Program-made: the position numbers and the translations under genes
Part shown: positions 43,838-50,180 of the stretch, in pieces
How positions within the stretch are numbered: position 1 is the stretch's first letter
How the letters are laid out: each line of letters begins with the position of its first letter
Assembly: GCA_003222945.1 (NCBI GenBank)
Contig: QHXM01000093.1
Coordinates: 1 to 50,180, forward strand
Reading direction: 5' to 3'
Source of the DNA: Acidobacteriota bacterium
Lineage (GTDB): Bacteria; Acidobacteriota; Blastocatellia; Pyrinomonadales; Pyrinomonadaceae
Length of the DNA: 50,180 nt
The notes under the pieces: generated by a model
The model's input: only the letters and a program-made list of their open reading frames with translations
What the model was told of the DNA's origin: nothing
Databases searched by the model: none

Positions 43838-45523
43838 TTACAAATACACTATCTGATGATCGGAAGAACCCAGGTTGATAGCATCGTAAATCCAACTGAT
43901 GATGTAAGAGCCGTGACGCGCGAGCAGGCTTGTGATGTTGATGTGGCGCTCCTGCAAAGTTTTGTCGGGGTAGAGCGAAACAACGGCGCGTTCCAGTTGA
44001 CGATGCGCGGCGCGGTCGCGGCTCATCTGCGCGCGATGAAAGCGCGAGCGCAAGCCCTCGAGTTGATAGTTGATCTTGCGCCGCCCCGTCTCAAGCGCGT
44101 CCGCGAGCGTAGGATCAACGCTGTGCAGTTGCTCTTTCAGAGAATCCAATTCACGGTTGACCGTCTCCTCTGTATGCTTGAAGGTTTGCGCAGTCTCCGC
44201 GCCCAGGTGCTCTTCAACTACGCGCGCGAGCACAACGTCCAATCCTTCAAAGAAGTCGCTCAGGCCCAGCCCGTAGCGTTCGAGCGTGCGCCACATGTGC
44301 CGCTCAACAATCGTCATACTCGCGCGATGAAGAATCGGCGTCGCCGGACGATTGAGAACGCGATAGACTTCAGCCGTCTGAGCGAAGTAGGCGATTTCTG
44401 CCGCTCCGCCGAAGTAGGCGACGGTAGGAAGAAGATAGTCTTGAACGACTGCGCGAAGCGTAACGTTCGGGCTGAAACGCTCTGGCTCTCGCGCGGCCAT
44501 TTCAGCCAACTCTTCAACAGAATATTCACGCCGCGCATCCTTCATCTTGTAGCGGCCATCCTTTGTGCGCGCGACCGCGTGACGAGTGCCGTCCTCCGTA
44601 TGAAGAAAGAGCGGGAAGGCGTTTTCAGATGTTGCCACCTGCGCGTGATAGCCTGCGGCTTCCAACTCGCTGCTGCGCGCCACTAAATTGCTCGCAATCT
44701 CTGGCGCATGACGCGCGGCCTCAGCATAAAGCGGCGCGGCGAGCTTTTTCAATTTTGCGTCGAGAGGGTCTAGCAGGATCAGACCATAACAACCAATCAA
44801 CTTTGTAATCATGCGCGCGAAGGCTTCGCCATACTTTCGTCCCGAACCCCAGGTCTCGCGCAAGAGTCTTTCAACTTCGGGCGTGAATTCCGTCGTCGGC
44901 AAAACTTCAAGCAGTCGCTTTATCGTCTCCGCAATCGAATCATCAAGCACGACGCTCCCGACGGGTGCGCCTTCTTTGTGCATCTCTGCGGAAACGGAGA
45001 TGCTCGCCAGACGGCAATCGCAGCCTATGAACTCTACGGCAGCGACCTCAGCGAAATCGTGATCTTCGGTTGCGATCCAGAAGACTGGAACGGCGGGCGT
45101 TCCGCGCTGCAAGAGGCATCCAGCGAGTTTGACTGCCGAGAGAGCTTTGTAGATTGTGTAGAGTGGTCCGGTGAAGAGTCCTGCCTGCTGGCCTGAGACA
45201 ATTGCCACGCAATCCTTTTCGCGCAATCGTTCGATATTGGCTAAAGTTTCCTTGGTCGCGCCCCAGCCTCTATTCATCTCTTCGAGCGCGTCGCAAAGCT
45301 CGCGGCGATCAGTCCCGTAAGCACTCAGGACTTCAGGCGCGCGCTCGGCCAACTCGTGATGAAAGCGAACTGCTGAAGGATAGAAGCGGCGGAGTGCTGT
45401 GGGATCGCGCAGGTAATCAAGAAAGAGCCGCGACTGGTGCGGCACGCGCTCAAACGGCAGAGTCTCAACTCTCAGCCCTGCCTCTTCAGGCGTGCTATAA
45501 CATGCGGCTTCCGTCGTGCTCAT
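43838..45523 (-). CDS. bshC: Bacillithiol biosynthesis cysteine-adding enzyme BshC
   Basis: The 561-aa protein matches BshC (YllA): an N-terminal Rossmann-like part with LPFERVPHQSRLFLDYL and VAIVSGQQAGLFTGPLYTIYKALSAVKLA, the signature WIATEDHDFAEV, a central FLHTEDGTRHAV segment, LRAVVQDYLLPTVAYFGGAAEIAYFAQ, and a C-terminal antiparallel coiled coil (FKHTEETVNRELDSLKEQLH). It adds cysteine to glucosaminyl-malate in the last step of bacillithiol synthesis. bshA and bshB are not in the window. It is upstream of mutL and downstream of the DapA-like gene, separated from each by a hairpin. Confidence 0.95.
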   Translation of the reverse strand: MSTTEAACYSTPEEAGLRVETLPFERVPHQSRLFLDYLRDPTALRRFYPSAVRFHHELAERAPEVLSAYGTDRRELCDALEEMNRGWGATKETLANIERLREKDCVAIVSGQQAGLFTGPLYTIYKALSAVKLAGCLLQRGTPAVPVFWIATEDHDFAEVAAVEFIGCDCRLASISVSAEMHKEGAPVGSVVLDDSIAETIKRLLEVLPTTEFTPEVERLLRETWGSGRKYGEAFARMITKLIGCYGLILLDPLDAKLKKLAAPLYAEAARHAPEIASNLVARSSELEAAGYHAQVATSENAFPLFLHTEDGTRHAVARTKDGRYKMKDARREYSVEELAEMAAREPERFSPNVTLRAVVQDYLLPTVAYFGGAAEIAYFAQTAEVYRVLNRPATPILHRASMTIVERHMWRTLERYGLGLSDFFEGLDVVLARVVEEHLGAETAQTFKHTEETVNRELDSLKEQLHSVDPTLADALETGRRKINYQLEGLRSRFHRAQMSRDRAAHRQLERAVVSLYPDKTLQERHINITSLLARHGSYIISWIYDAINLGSSDHQIVYL

Positions 45524-45533
45524 CTTTTTTTTG

Positions 45534-45614
45534 AGTTATGAGTTATGAGTTCTGAATTTTGAATTAAAAGCCTTCCGCCCTTAACTCAAAATTCAAAACT
45601 CATAACTCATAATT
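45534..45614. repeat. Heptad-unit hairpin between the DapA-like gene and bshC (H20)
   Basis: The left arm 45534-45567 (GAGTTAT, GAGTTCT, GAATTTT) and right arm 45581-45614 match at 31 of 34 as inverted copies. The right arm contains the DapA-like stop codon (45600-45602) and the codons for its last residues NYEL. Confidence 0.93.
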
Positions 45615-46550
45615 ATCTCCAACCTCTTTCAGAACCGCAGCAATATCGCGTCGCGCCTCTTCGCTTGCATCCTGTAGCGGCGCTCGCACGTGCCCTCCGA
45701 CAAGCCCAAGCCTATCAAGCGCAGCCTTCAATCCGCTAATGCCGTAGCGCACGAGTATGCGTCTAGTCAACACGGTCAACCGCTGCTGCATCTCACGCGC
45801 ACGCTCATGCTCTCCTGCCTGAAACGCATCGTAGATAGCAACGGCAAGGCGCGGAGCAACGCACCCGATGGCTAAGATACCGCCCCACGCTCCGACGCAC
45901 AGCGCAGGATACAACGCCGCACCGTTTCCAGTCAGTACCGCGAAATCGCGGGGCACAAGCCTTACAGTCTCCGCTAGAGCCAGAATGTCGCCAGAGCTAT
46001 CCTTCACCCCGACTATATTCTCATGCTCAGCGAGCCGCGCAATCGTCTCAGGCTGAATCGTCACCCCCGTCAAATGCGGAACACTATACAACATCACGAG
46101 CACAGGCGAAGCATCCGCCACCGCTATGTAATAATTGATGAGCGCAGCTTGCGTCATCCCCGCTCTGTAAAAGCTGGGCGTAATGACGAGCACTGCGTCC
46201 GCGCCCGCTTCTGCAACGCGGCCAACTTCATCAATAGTCGCTAGCGTGCCCTGCTGCCCCGCTCCAACAACTAGCGCCATCCGATTCGTCACAGTCATGC
46301 GCGCCGCTTTAATCGCTTCCAGGCTTTCGCGTTCACTCAAGTGCACACGCTCGCCCGTCGAGCCGAGCGCAACATAACCGCTGATGCCTGTCTCATTCCA
46401 CATCTCAATATCGGAGCGCAAGGCGCGCGCATTTATTCCGCCGTCACTATTGAATGGAGTGGTAAACGGGAGAAGTACGCCGCGCAGTTTTTCTAAAGAG
46501 AATCTGGCTGCTGAAGAGGTCTCTTCGACTGTTTCATCTTGCTGCTTCAA
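45600..46550 (-). CDS. Dihydrodipicolinate synthase (DapA) family aldolase/lyase
   Basis: The 316-aa protein has the DapA/NAL TIM-barrel motifs: GVLLPFTTPFNSDGGINARALR, GYVALGSTGERVHLSERESLEAI (the GxxGE pyruvate site), the tyrosine in VLMLYSVPHLTG, and the Schiff-base lysine in IVGVKDSSGD, then VLTGNGAALYPALCVGAWGGILAIG. The family condenses pyruvate with aldehydes or cleaves keto-acid sugars. GERVHLSE instead of the GESPTLT of true DapA suggests a relative rather than the lysine-pathway enzyme. An N-terminal extension of about 20 polar residues is present. It is the first gene before bshC and mutL on this strand. Confidence 0.88.
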   Translation of the reverse strand: MKQQDETVEETSSAARFSLEKLRGVLLPFTTPFNSDGGINARALRSDIEMWNETGISGYVALGSTGERVHLSERESLEAIKAARMTVTNRMALVVGAGQQGTLATIDEVGRVAEAGADAVLVITPSFYRAGMTQAALINYYIAVADASPVLVMLYSVPHLTGVTIQPETIARLAEHENIVGVKDSSGDILALAETVRLVPRDFAVLTGNGAALYPALCVGAWGGILAIGCVAPRLAVAIYDAFQAGEHERAREMQQRLTVLTRRILVRYGISGLKAALDRLGLVGGHVRAPLQDASEEARRDIAAVLKEVGDNYEL

Positions 46551-46908
46551 GCCGAAGCATTATAGCGAGCGCTTTTGGAGATGCGCAATGATCGAAGTCG
46601 AAGGCTGGCGCACAATACACGCTTGATAGTGTCTGAGTTATCAAGCGCTTCTGCAAGTGGCAGCGATGGCCTTGAGAAGCAGTATGTAGATTCTATTAAA
46701 GAAGACCGCATTGAAGGGTAAGTTGTATCTGATATTTTCACTATCAAAAGAGTCTTGTGGATGCCTGTGTTGGCACGAATATGGTCAGCATCTGAAAAAG
46801 ATGCTGGCTTATACGCTCCTGGAAGAGTCGTTCTCCGAAGACCTGTCACAGCCTGATGCTATTTAGTACTTTGCGTGCTGTCCTGTGGGAGATCAAATAG
46901 CCCGTACA
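46551..46908. other. Intergenic region without a convincing gene
   Basis: This region lies between two minus-strand genes. A minus ORF (46547-46849) overlaps the DapA-like start and has no family features or ribosome-binding site. Short plus-strand frames are no better. It probably carries the promoter of the DapA-bshC-mutL cluster and the 3' end of the large exported-protein gene; I see no clear hairpin of the heptad type. Confidence 0.5.
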
Positions 46909-49656
46909 TTATTGAGCAATTGTTCCCTGCTGAACTACACCTTGCTTAGTGACGATGGCGACCCGTATCTTAAAGAAGTAAGGGCAAATCTCACTGATGC
47001 GAACGTCATGGCCGCGAATCAGTCCATGGATTGTTTTCTTGGGAATGAATATGACCCGCGTAATATCGGAGCCGAACGGAATCTCTTCGATCTCCTTCAT
47101 GGCTTGCGAGACAATATTTTGTCGTTGCTGCTCCTTGTAGTTCGGGTAAAGTTTGTCTAGACCCGGAATCAACAAGTTCCGATACTTCTCTAGTCCCAGA
47201 GGTAGATCGCTGCTTGGGCCTGGAATGGCGACTGAAGTTACAAAGGAAGTGCCTGTCCCGATAAAATCAAGTATCCTGAAAACCTTGCTGCGCGTGCTCC
47301 GCTCCTCGCGCCTATCAACAGTATTGACCATCATCTCGAAGGTGAACGGGCGATAGGTAACCACACCGACACACGGAGGGTCTTGCCTATCTTCATCTTC
47401 GGCAGGAGATGGACTTGGGGAAGGCGGCGGAGTAGGCGTCGGCGTTTGTGTCGGCATAGCGCGAAGTCCCGCATCTGTCAGAGGTGGAAGCAGTCCCAAC
47501 CCGTTTGCGTCTGGTGTCGGCGTCGGCGTCGGCTCAGGAGGCGGCATAATTCGGTTAAGGTCATACTTGGAAGCCGGATGCCATTTGTAGTCGTTAATGG
47601 CTATGCTGGGGTCAAAGTATGTGGAGATATCCGGGTTAAGGATGGCACGGTCGGCGGCTGCGCGTGCTGCTGCCGCGCGAAGTTTCTCGACCTTGTCTTC
47701 CGCGTCTCGCGCTTTCTCTAGCGCAGCATCAGCACTAATAAACGCGGTGTTGTAATCATTGATGGCGATATTGGCTGCGTTTTGATCCGCCTTACTTTGG
47801 GTCAATCGAGCGTGCTCGATTGACTTCTCAGCGACGACTTTTTTCTCAATAGCAGTATTAACGAAGTTAATTGCCGTCTGTCGTGCACTATATTGTTCGT
47901 TAATAGCAGTCATCAGCGCTGACTGTGCATTTTGCGCCGCCGTGACTTCATTGTTAATCCGCGTGTTTGCCAACTCTGCGGCCTTCTCTGCCCTGAGTTT
48001 GGCGAGTCTATCGGCTTCGCTTTTACTAATAACGCTGGGGAAGAAACTATCTCTACCCGGATTGAATCTCTTCTCCAAGCCGACAGCCACTTCAATTGAC
48101 GAGCTATAAGCGAGTATGGATTTGCCCGTTCCTTGTTGAGTCTTCTCGTCCTTCAAATCATTGAAGAGGCGTACTGTCAGCACGTAATACTCATCGCTGG
48201 TCACTTTCCCGTAGAGATCGGTCGCCGTGCGCGCATCCATTATGTTGAGCTTGATTTTCAGGAAATCGAAGCCCTGAATCTCACCCATCTCGATGGCGAT
48301 CTTGCCGGTGATCTCCGGGCTGTCTGCGGTCAGGCGCGACGTGGCTACTACTACGACATCCTGCGGCCTCGGCACGACCTGATTATTGTTGGCAGCCTTA
48401 ATTTCCTCGTCCGTCGGATTTTTCCACACCAGCGTAGCCTCATTGCCTGACTGTAAGAGAGTAACCCATAAGCTGTCGGTCGGCTTCTCAAGGCTAAAGG
48501 TTACATCCGGGCTAGGAATGACAGCACCGCCGCTTCTACCAACCACCACTGCGTTGATAACGACGCGCCCACCCTGAATCAGTGTCGGACTCGACGAAGT
48601 CAACTTGATAGCTCCGGCTTTCTGTATGACTGATACTTCTATCGTCGTCGTAACATCTGTGGGACTACCGGTCGCAGGATCAACTTTACCTCGCCCCTGT
48701 ATTTTGAGTATTAAGTCTTGTTTTCCTAAAGGAGTTCCTAAAGGTAAATTATTAGTGGTCAGTTGAAGGTTATCACCGTCGCGCTTAGCTTTGATAAAGA
48801 AGGGGGCAACGGCTGGCTCCGGGTCGCCGATCGTGATATTGAGCGTAGGAAAATCCGATGGCTTATAGACAGTCCCATTTACACCTACTATTTTTACCGT
48901 CAGATTCTTAGTATCGCCCTCCGGGACTGGCAGCTTTTTGTTGATGGTAACTCCATCACTGATAACCTCGATTCTATCAATTGCCTCGATTACTTGAACC
49001 TTGATCGGGTCATACGGGACATCATCAACCTTAACACTGATGCTTGCGTCAGCCATTCCCGTAACGTTTTGCGCTATGAGCTTGGTCTTGTCATTGCTGG
49101 AGCTGACGACATCTGGATTATTACTTGTGAGTATGGCCTGGACCTGGCGAAGTTCCTGTGTTTTGAAATCTTTTCCCATTATTGTCGGAACTATTGATTG
49201 TCCTGAGACCAGCTTTAATATCTCATCCTTCTTTAATGGCTCGCCTTTCTGAGGCACCTGTAATCTTGCTTCTGTATAAGGCACGACAACGTTGATGCTG
49301 CCCTGTAAGACGGTCTGACCATCCTCATATCTGATTGTTAGAGTTGTTGCTCCGCTCTTTAGCGGTGTCACCTCGAATACGCCGTCATTTTGCGTCGGAG
49401 GGGTAACGCTCACAATCCCTGCCGTAGATTGAGTGATGGGCTTAAACTTACTTGGGTCGAATTGACGGGTGGCGTTGGCTGGATCGGCTACTGTAATTTT
49501 GCCTTTCCCATTTAGCGGAGACGGCGGATCAAGAGTGAGTTTAAGTTGGCTTTGGGCTGTGACCCCACGTAAAGTCGCACACAATACGCAGAGAAGTATA
49601 ACGACAGCAAAAGTTAATAGAGTTCTATTTTTATAGATGGAGCATGAGAAATTCAT
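46909..49656 (-). CDS. Large exported protein with Ig-like repeats, coiled coil and Pro/Thr linker
   Basis: The 915-aa product starts with a Sec signal peptide (LLTFAVVILLCVLCATLRGVTAQS, cleavage near residue 35). Residues about 36-480 are beta-rich tandem segments typical of bacterial Ig-like/Big modules (GVFEVTPLKSGATTLTIRYEDG, IIGVNG-type strands, SSSPTLIQGGRVVINAVVVGRSGG). A helical Ala/Lys/Glu-rich coiled coil follows at about 555-665 (KSEADRLAKLRAEKAAELANTRINNE). A proline-rich linker comes next (PTPTPTPDANG and PTQTPTPTPPPSPSPSP). A C-terminal domain of about 150 residues has a single Cys pair (PPCVGVV ... EICPYF). It is probably anchored or secreted at the cell surface. I do not recognise a family, and no secretion partner is adjacent. 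Confidence 0.8.
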   Translation of the reverse strand: MNFSCSIYKNRTLLTFAVVILLCVLCATLRGVTAQSQLKLTLDPPSPLNGKGKITVADPANATRQFDPSKFKPITQSTAGIVSVTPPTQNDGVFEVTPLKSGATTLTIRYEDGQTVLQGSINVVVPYTEARLQVPQKGEPLKKDEILKLVSGQSIVPTIMGKDFKTQELRQVQAILTSNNPDVVSSSNDKTKLIAQNVTGMADASISVKVDDVPYDPIKVQVIEAIDRIEVISDGVTINKKLPVPEGDTKNLTVKIVGVNGTVYKPSDFPTLNITIGDPEPAVAPFFIKAKRDGDNLQLTTNNLPLGTPLGKQDLILKIQGRGKVDPATGSPTDVTTTIEVSVIQKAGAIKLTSSSPTLIQGGRVVINAVVVGRSGGAVIPSPDVTFSLEKPTDSLWVTLLQSGNEATLVWKNPTDEEIKAANNNQVVPRPQDVVVVATSRLTADSPEITGKIAIEMGEIQGFDFLKIKLNIMDARTATDLYGKVTSDEYYVLTVRLFNDLKDEKTQQGTGKSILAYSSSIEVAVGLEKRFNPGRDSFFPSVISKSEADRLAKLRAEKAAELANTRINNEVTAAQNAQSALMTAINEQYSARQTAINFVNTAIEKKVVAEKSIEHARLTQSKADQNAANIAINDYNTAFISADAALEKARDAEDKVEKLRAAAARAAADRAILNPDISTYFDPSIAINDYKWHPASKYDLNRIMPPPEPTPTPTPDANGLGLLPPLTDAGLRAMPTQTPTPTPPPSPSPSPAEDEDRQDPPCVGVVTYRPFTFEMMVNTVDRREERSTRSKVFRILDFIGTGTSFVTSVAIPGPSSDLPLGLEKYRNLLIPGLDKLYPNYKEQQRQNIVSQAMKEIEEIPFGSDITRVIFIPKKTIHGLIRGHDVRISEICPYFFKIRVAIVTKQGVVQQGTIAQ

Positions 49657-50070
49657 GCTTAAACCTCATTTGAAGTGAAGTACTCGTTGGAAACCGTTTA
49701 TCTATTTTGCAAAGACTAAAGACTGTAGAGCCAAATTATTGAGTCTGCCTTCTCACCCTAGTGTATGGCTGAAGAACTTGAGTAAGGGCGTGCCTTGTTA
49801 TTGCGAGAGAAGGAACTAGTAAATGCGAGCGAACAATAGTGCAAGTTCAATTGCTTGTCAAGAACTTTTGCAAGAAATGTTGCTGGGAAGATTGGATTTT
49901 TCGGACCAGCATCCTACCTTGAATCCTTCGCCTGAACTTCGGACCAAACAGAGCCGCGAATCGTTTTGAAAATCTTACGGGACGGGCGAGCCGCCTGCTT
50001 TGCTTTGTTATGAAACTTACGTCAGGTCTTTGACTCCGCAGACCCGAAGACTCTAGACTCTTACACTCCG
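49657..50070. other. Divergent intergenic region
   Basis: No gene is visible in 414 nt between the exported-protein gene and the next plus-strand gene. The base composition is AT-richer near 49660-49900. Short AGACTCT-like heptads occur just before the last ATG (about 50028-50063), but no complementary arm is found nearby. Confidence 0.5.
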
Positions 50071-50180
50071 ATGAGCAACGAACGATTAGACCTGTTGATT
50101 ATTGGCGCTGGTCCTGCCGGATTATCTGCGGCGGATGCGGCGGCGCGCGAAGGATTGAACTACCTGGTCATAGAGAAGGC
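50071..50180 (+). CDS. FAD/NAD(P)-binding oxidoreductase (N-terminus only)
   Basis: The last 110 nt encode MSNERLDLLIIGAGPAGLSAADAAAREGLNYLVIEK, a Rossmann dinucleotide-binding start with GxGxxG (GAGPAG) and the acidic residue ending the second strand (IEK). Thioredoxin reductase-like flavoproteins and the YpdA bacillithiol disulfide reductases begin this way. With bshC 4.5 kb away a YpdA-type enzyme is an attractive guess, but 36 residues cannot decide between YpdA, a thioredoxin reductase relative and other monooxygenase-like flavoproteins. It runs off the window. Confidence 0.75.
   Translation, partial: MSNERLDLLIIGAGPAGLSAADAAAREGLNYLVIEK

Noticed and set aside
43790-44686. 298-aa plus ORF antisense to bshC
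   Set aside because: It is a long antisense shadow caused by codon bias; bshC on the other strand is clear.
46547-46849. 100-aa minus-strand ORF upstream of the DapA-like gene
   Set aside because: It overlaps the DapA-like start, has no ribosome-binding site, no recognisable domain and an unbalanced composition, so it is probably a chance ORF.
47500-47545. GGCGTCGGCGTCGG-type tandem repeat
   Set aside because: It encodes the Pro/Thr linker of the exported protein and needs no separate explanation.
49710-50063. AGACTNN heptads at about 49710-49729 and 50028-50063 as arms of another cassette
   Set aside because: The two stretches are not complementary to each other over a useful length, and nothing gene-like lies between them.

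Overview
This is a gene-dense, moderately GC-rich bacterial chromosome fragment of about 50 kb with many short operons. I found no rRNA, tRNA, phage, classical insertion sequence or CRISPR array. The gene mix suggests Acidobacteriota, most likely class Blastocatellia: zinc-ribbon/FHA/Ser-Thr kinase clusters, MacB-type permease arrays, bacillithiol synthesis by BshC, a detached atpD-atpC pair, two selenoproteins, and repeat-rich intergenic gaps. This placement is an inference from gene content only.

Layout. 1-5138 (minus): a phospho-signalling cluster of FHA proteins, a kinase with two zinc ribbons and an FHA domain, an RDD membrane protein and a zinc-ribbon/TPR membrane protein. 5476-9092 (plus): an unknown protein, an oligopeptide-binding lipoprotein and a CapA-like lipoprotein. 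9110-9560: a GxxExxY (PD-(D/E)XK-like) gene enclosed by inverted repeats. 9789-17740 (plus): a MacA-like adaptor, a MacB/LolD-type ATPase and four MacB-like permeases, with a Uma2 gene among them. 17870-22956 (minus): a YIP1 protein, a broken OppF, OppD, a DUF4177-like protein and an acyl-CoA mutase large subunit. 23407-25688 (minus): an inner-membrane hydrolase, a GrdB-like selenoprotein, a coiled-coil protein and a selenocysteine peroxiredoxin. 25811-37505: housekeeping genes (phosphoglycolate-type HAD, RlmI-like methyltransferase, CtpA protease, GT2, pdxJ, ruvB, atpC, atpD, HD-GYP regulator, greA, CDP-alcohol phosphatidyltransferase). 37570-41665 (plus): a broken zinc-ribbon protein, a DUF3592-like protein, biotin carboxylase, biotin carrier and a HAD hydrolase. 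41830-49656 (minus): frameshifted mutL, bshC, a DapA-family lyase and a 915-aa exported Ig-like protein. The window ends in the start of an FAD/NAD(P)-binding oxidoreductase.

Three things stand out. First, two ORFs truncated in the ORF track are probably selenoproteins: an in-frame TGA lies at the peroxidatic position of a peroxiredoxin and at the GrdB-family Sec position of a second protein, and each TGA is followed by a plausible bacterial SECIS hairpin. Second, about 20 intergenic hairpins occur, roughly one per 2.5 kb. Their arms are built from 3-5 imperfect repeats of either 7 nt or 9 nt. The unit sequence differs between loci but the architecture is the same. In operons the hairpins often fill nearly the whole gap from stop to next start. 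The GxxExxY gene is enclosed by arms of the 9-nt type, and its start codon lies inside the left arm, so it may be the coding partner of these repeats. Third, several genes carry internal deletions or frameshifts (oppF, permease 1, the permease 1/2 junction, a zinc-ribbon protein, the REC domain, mutL). These are either real decay, possibly linked to mutL loss, or assembly artefacts.

All calls come from reading the sequence. No database search was run, so family assignments rest on remembered motifs.
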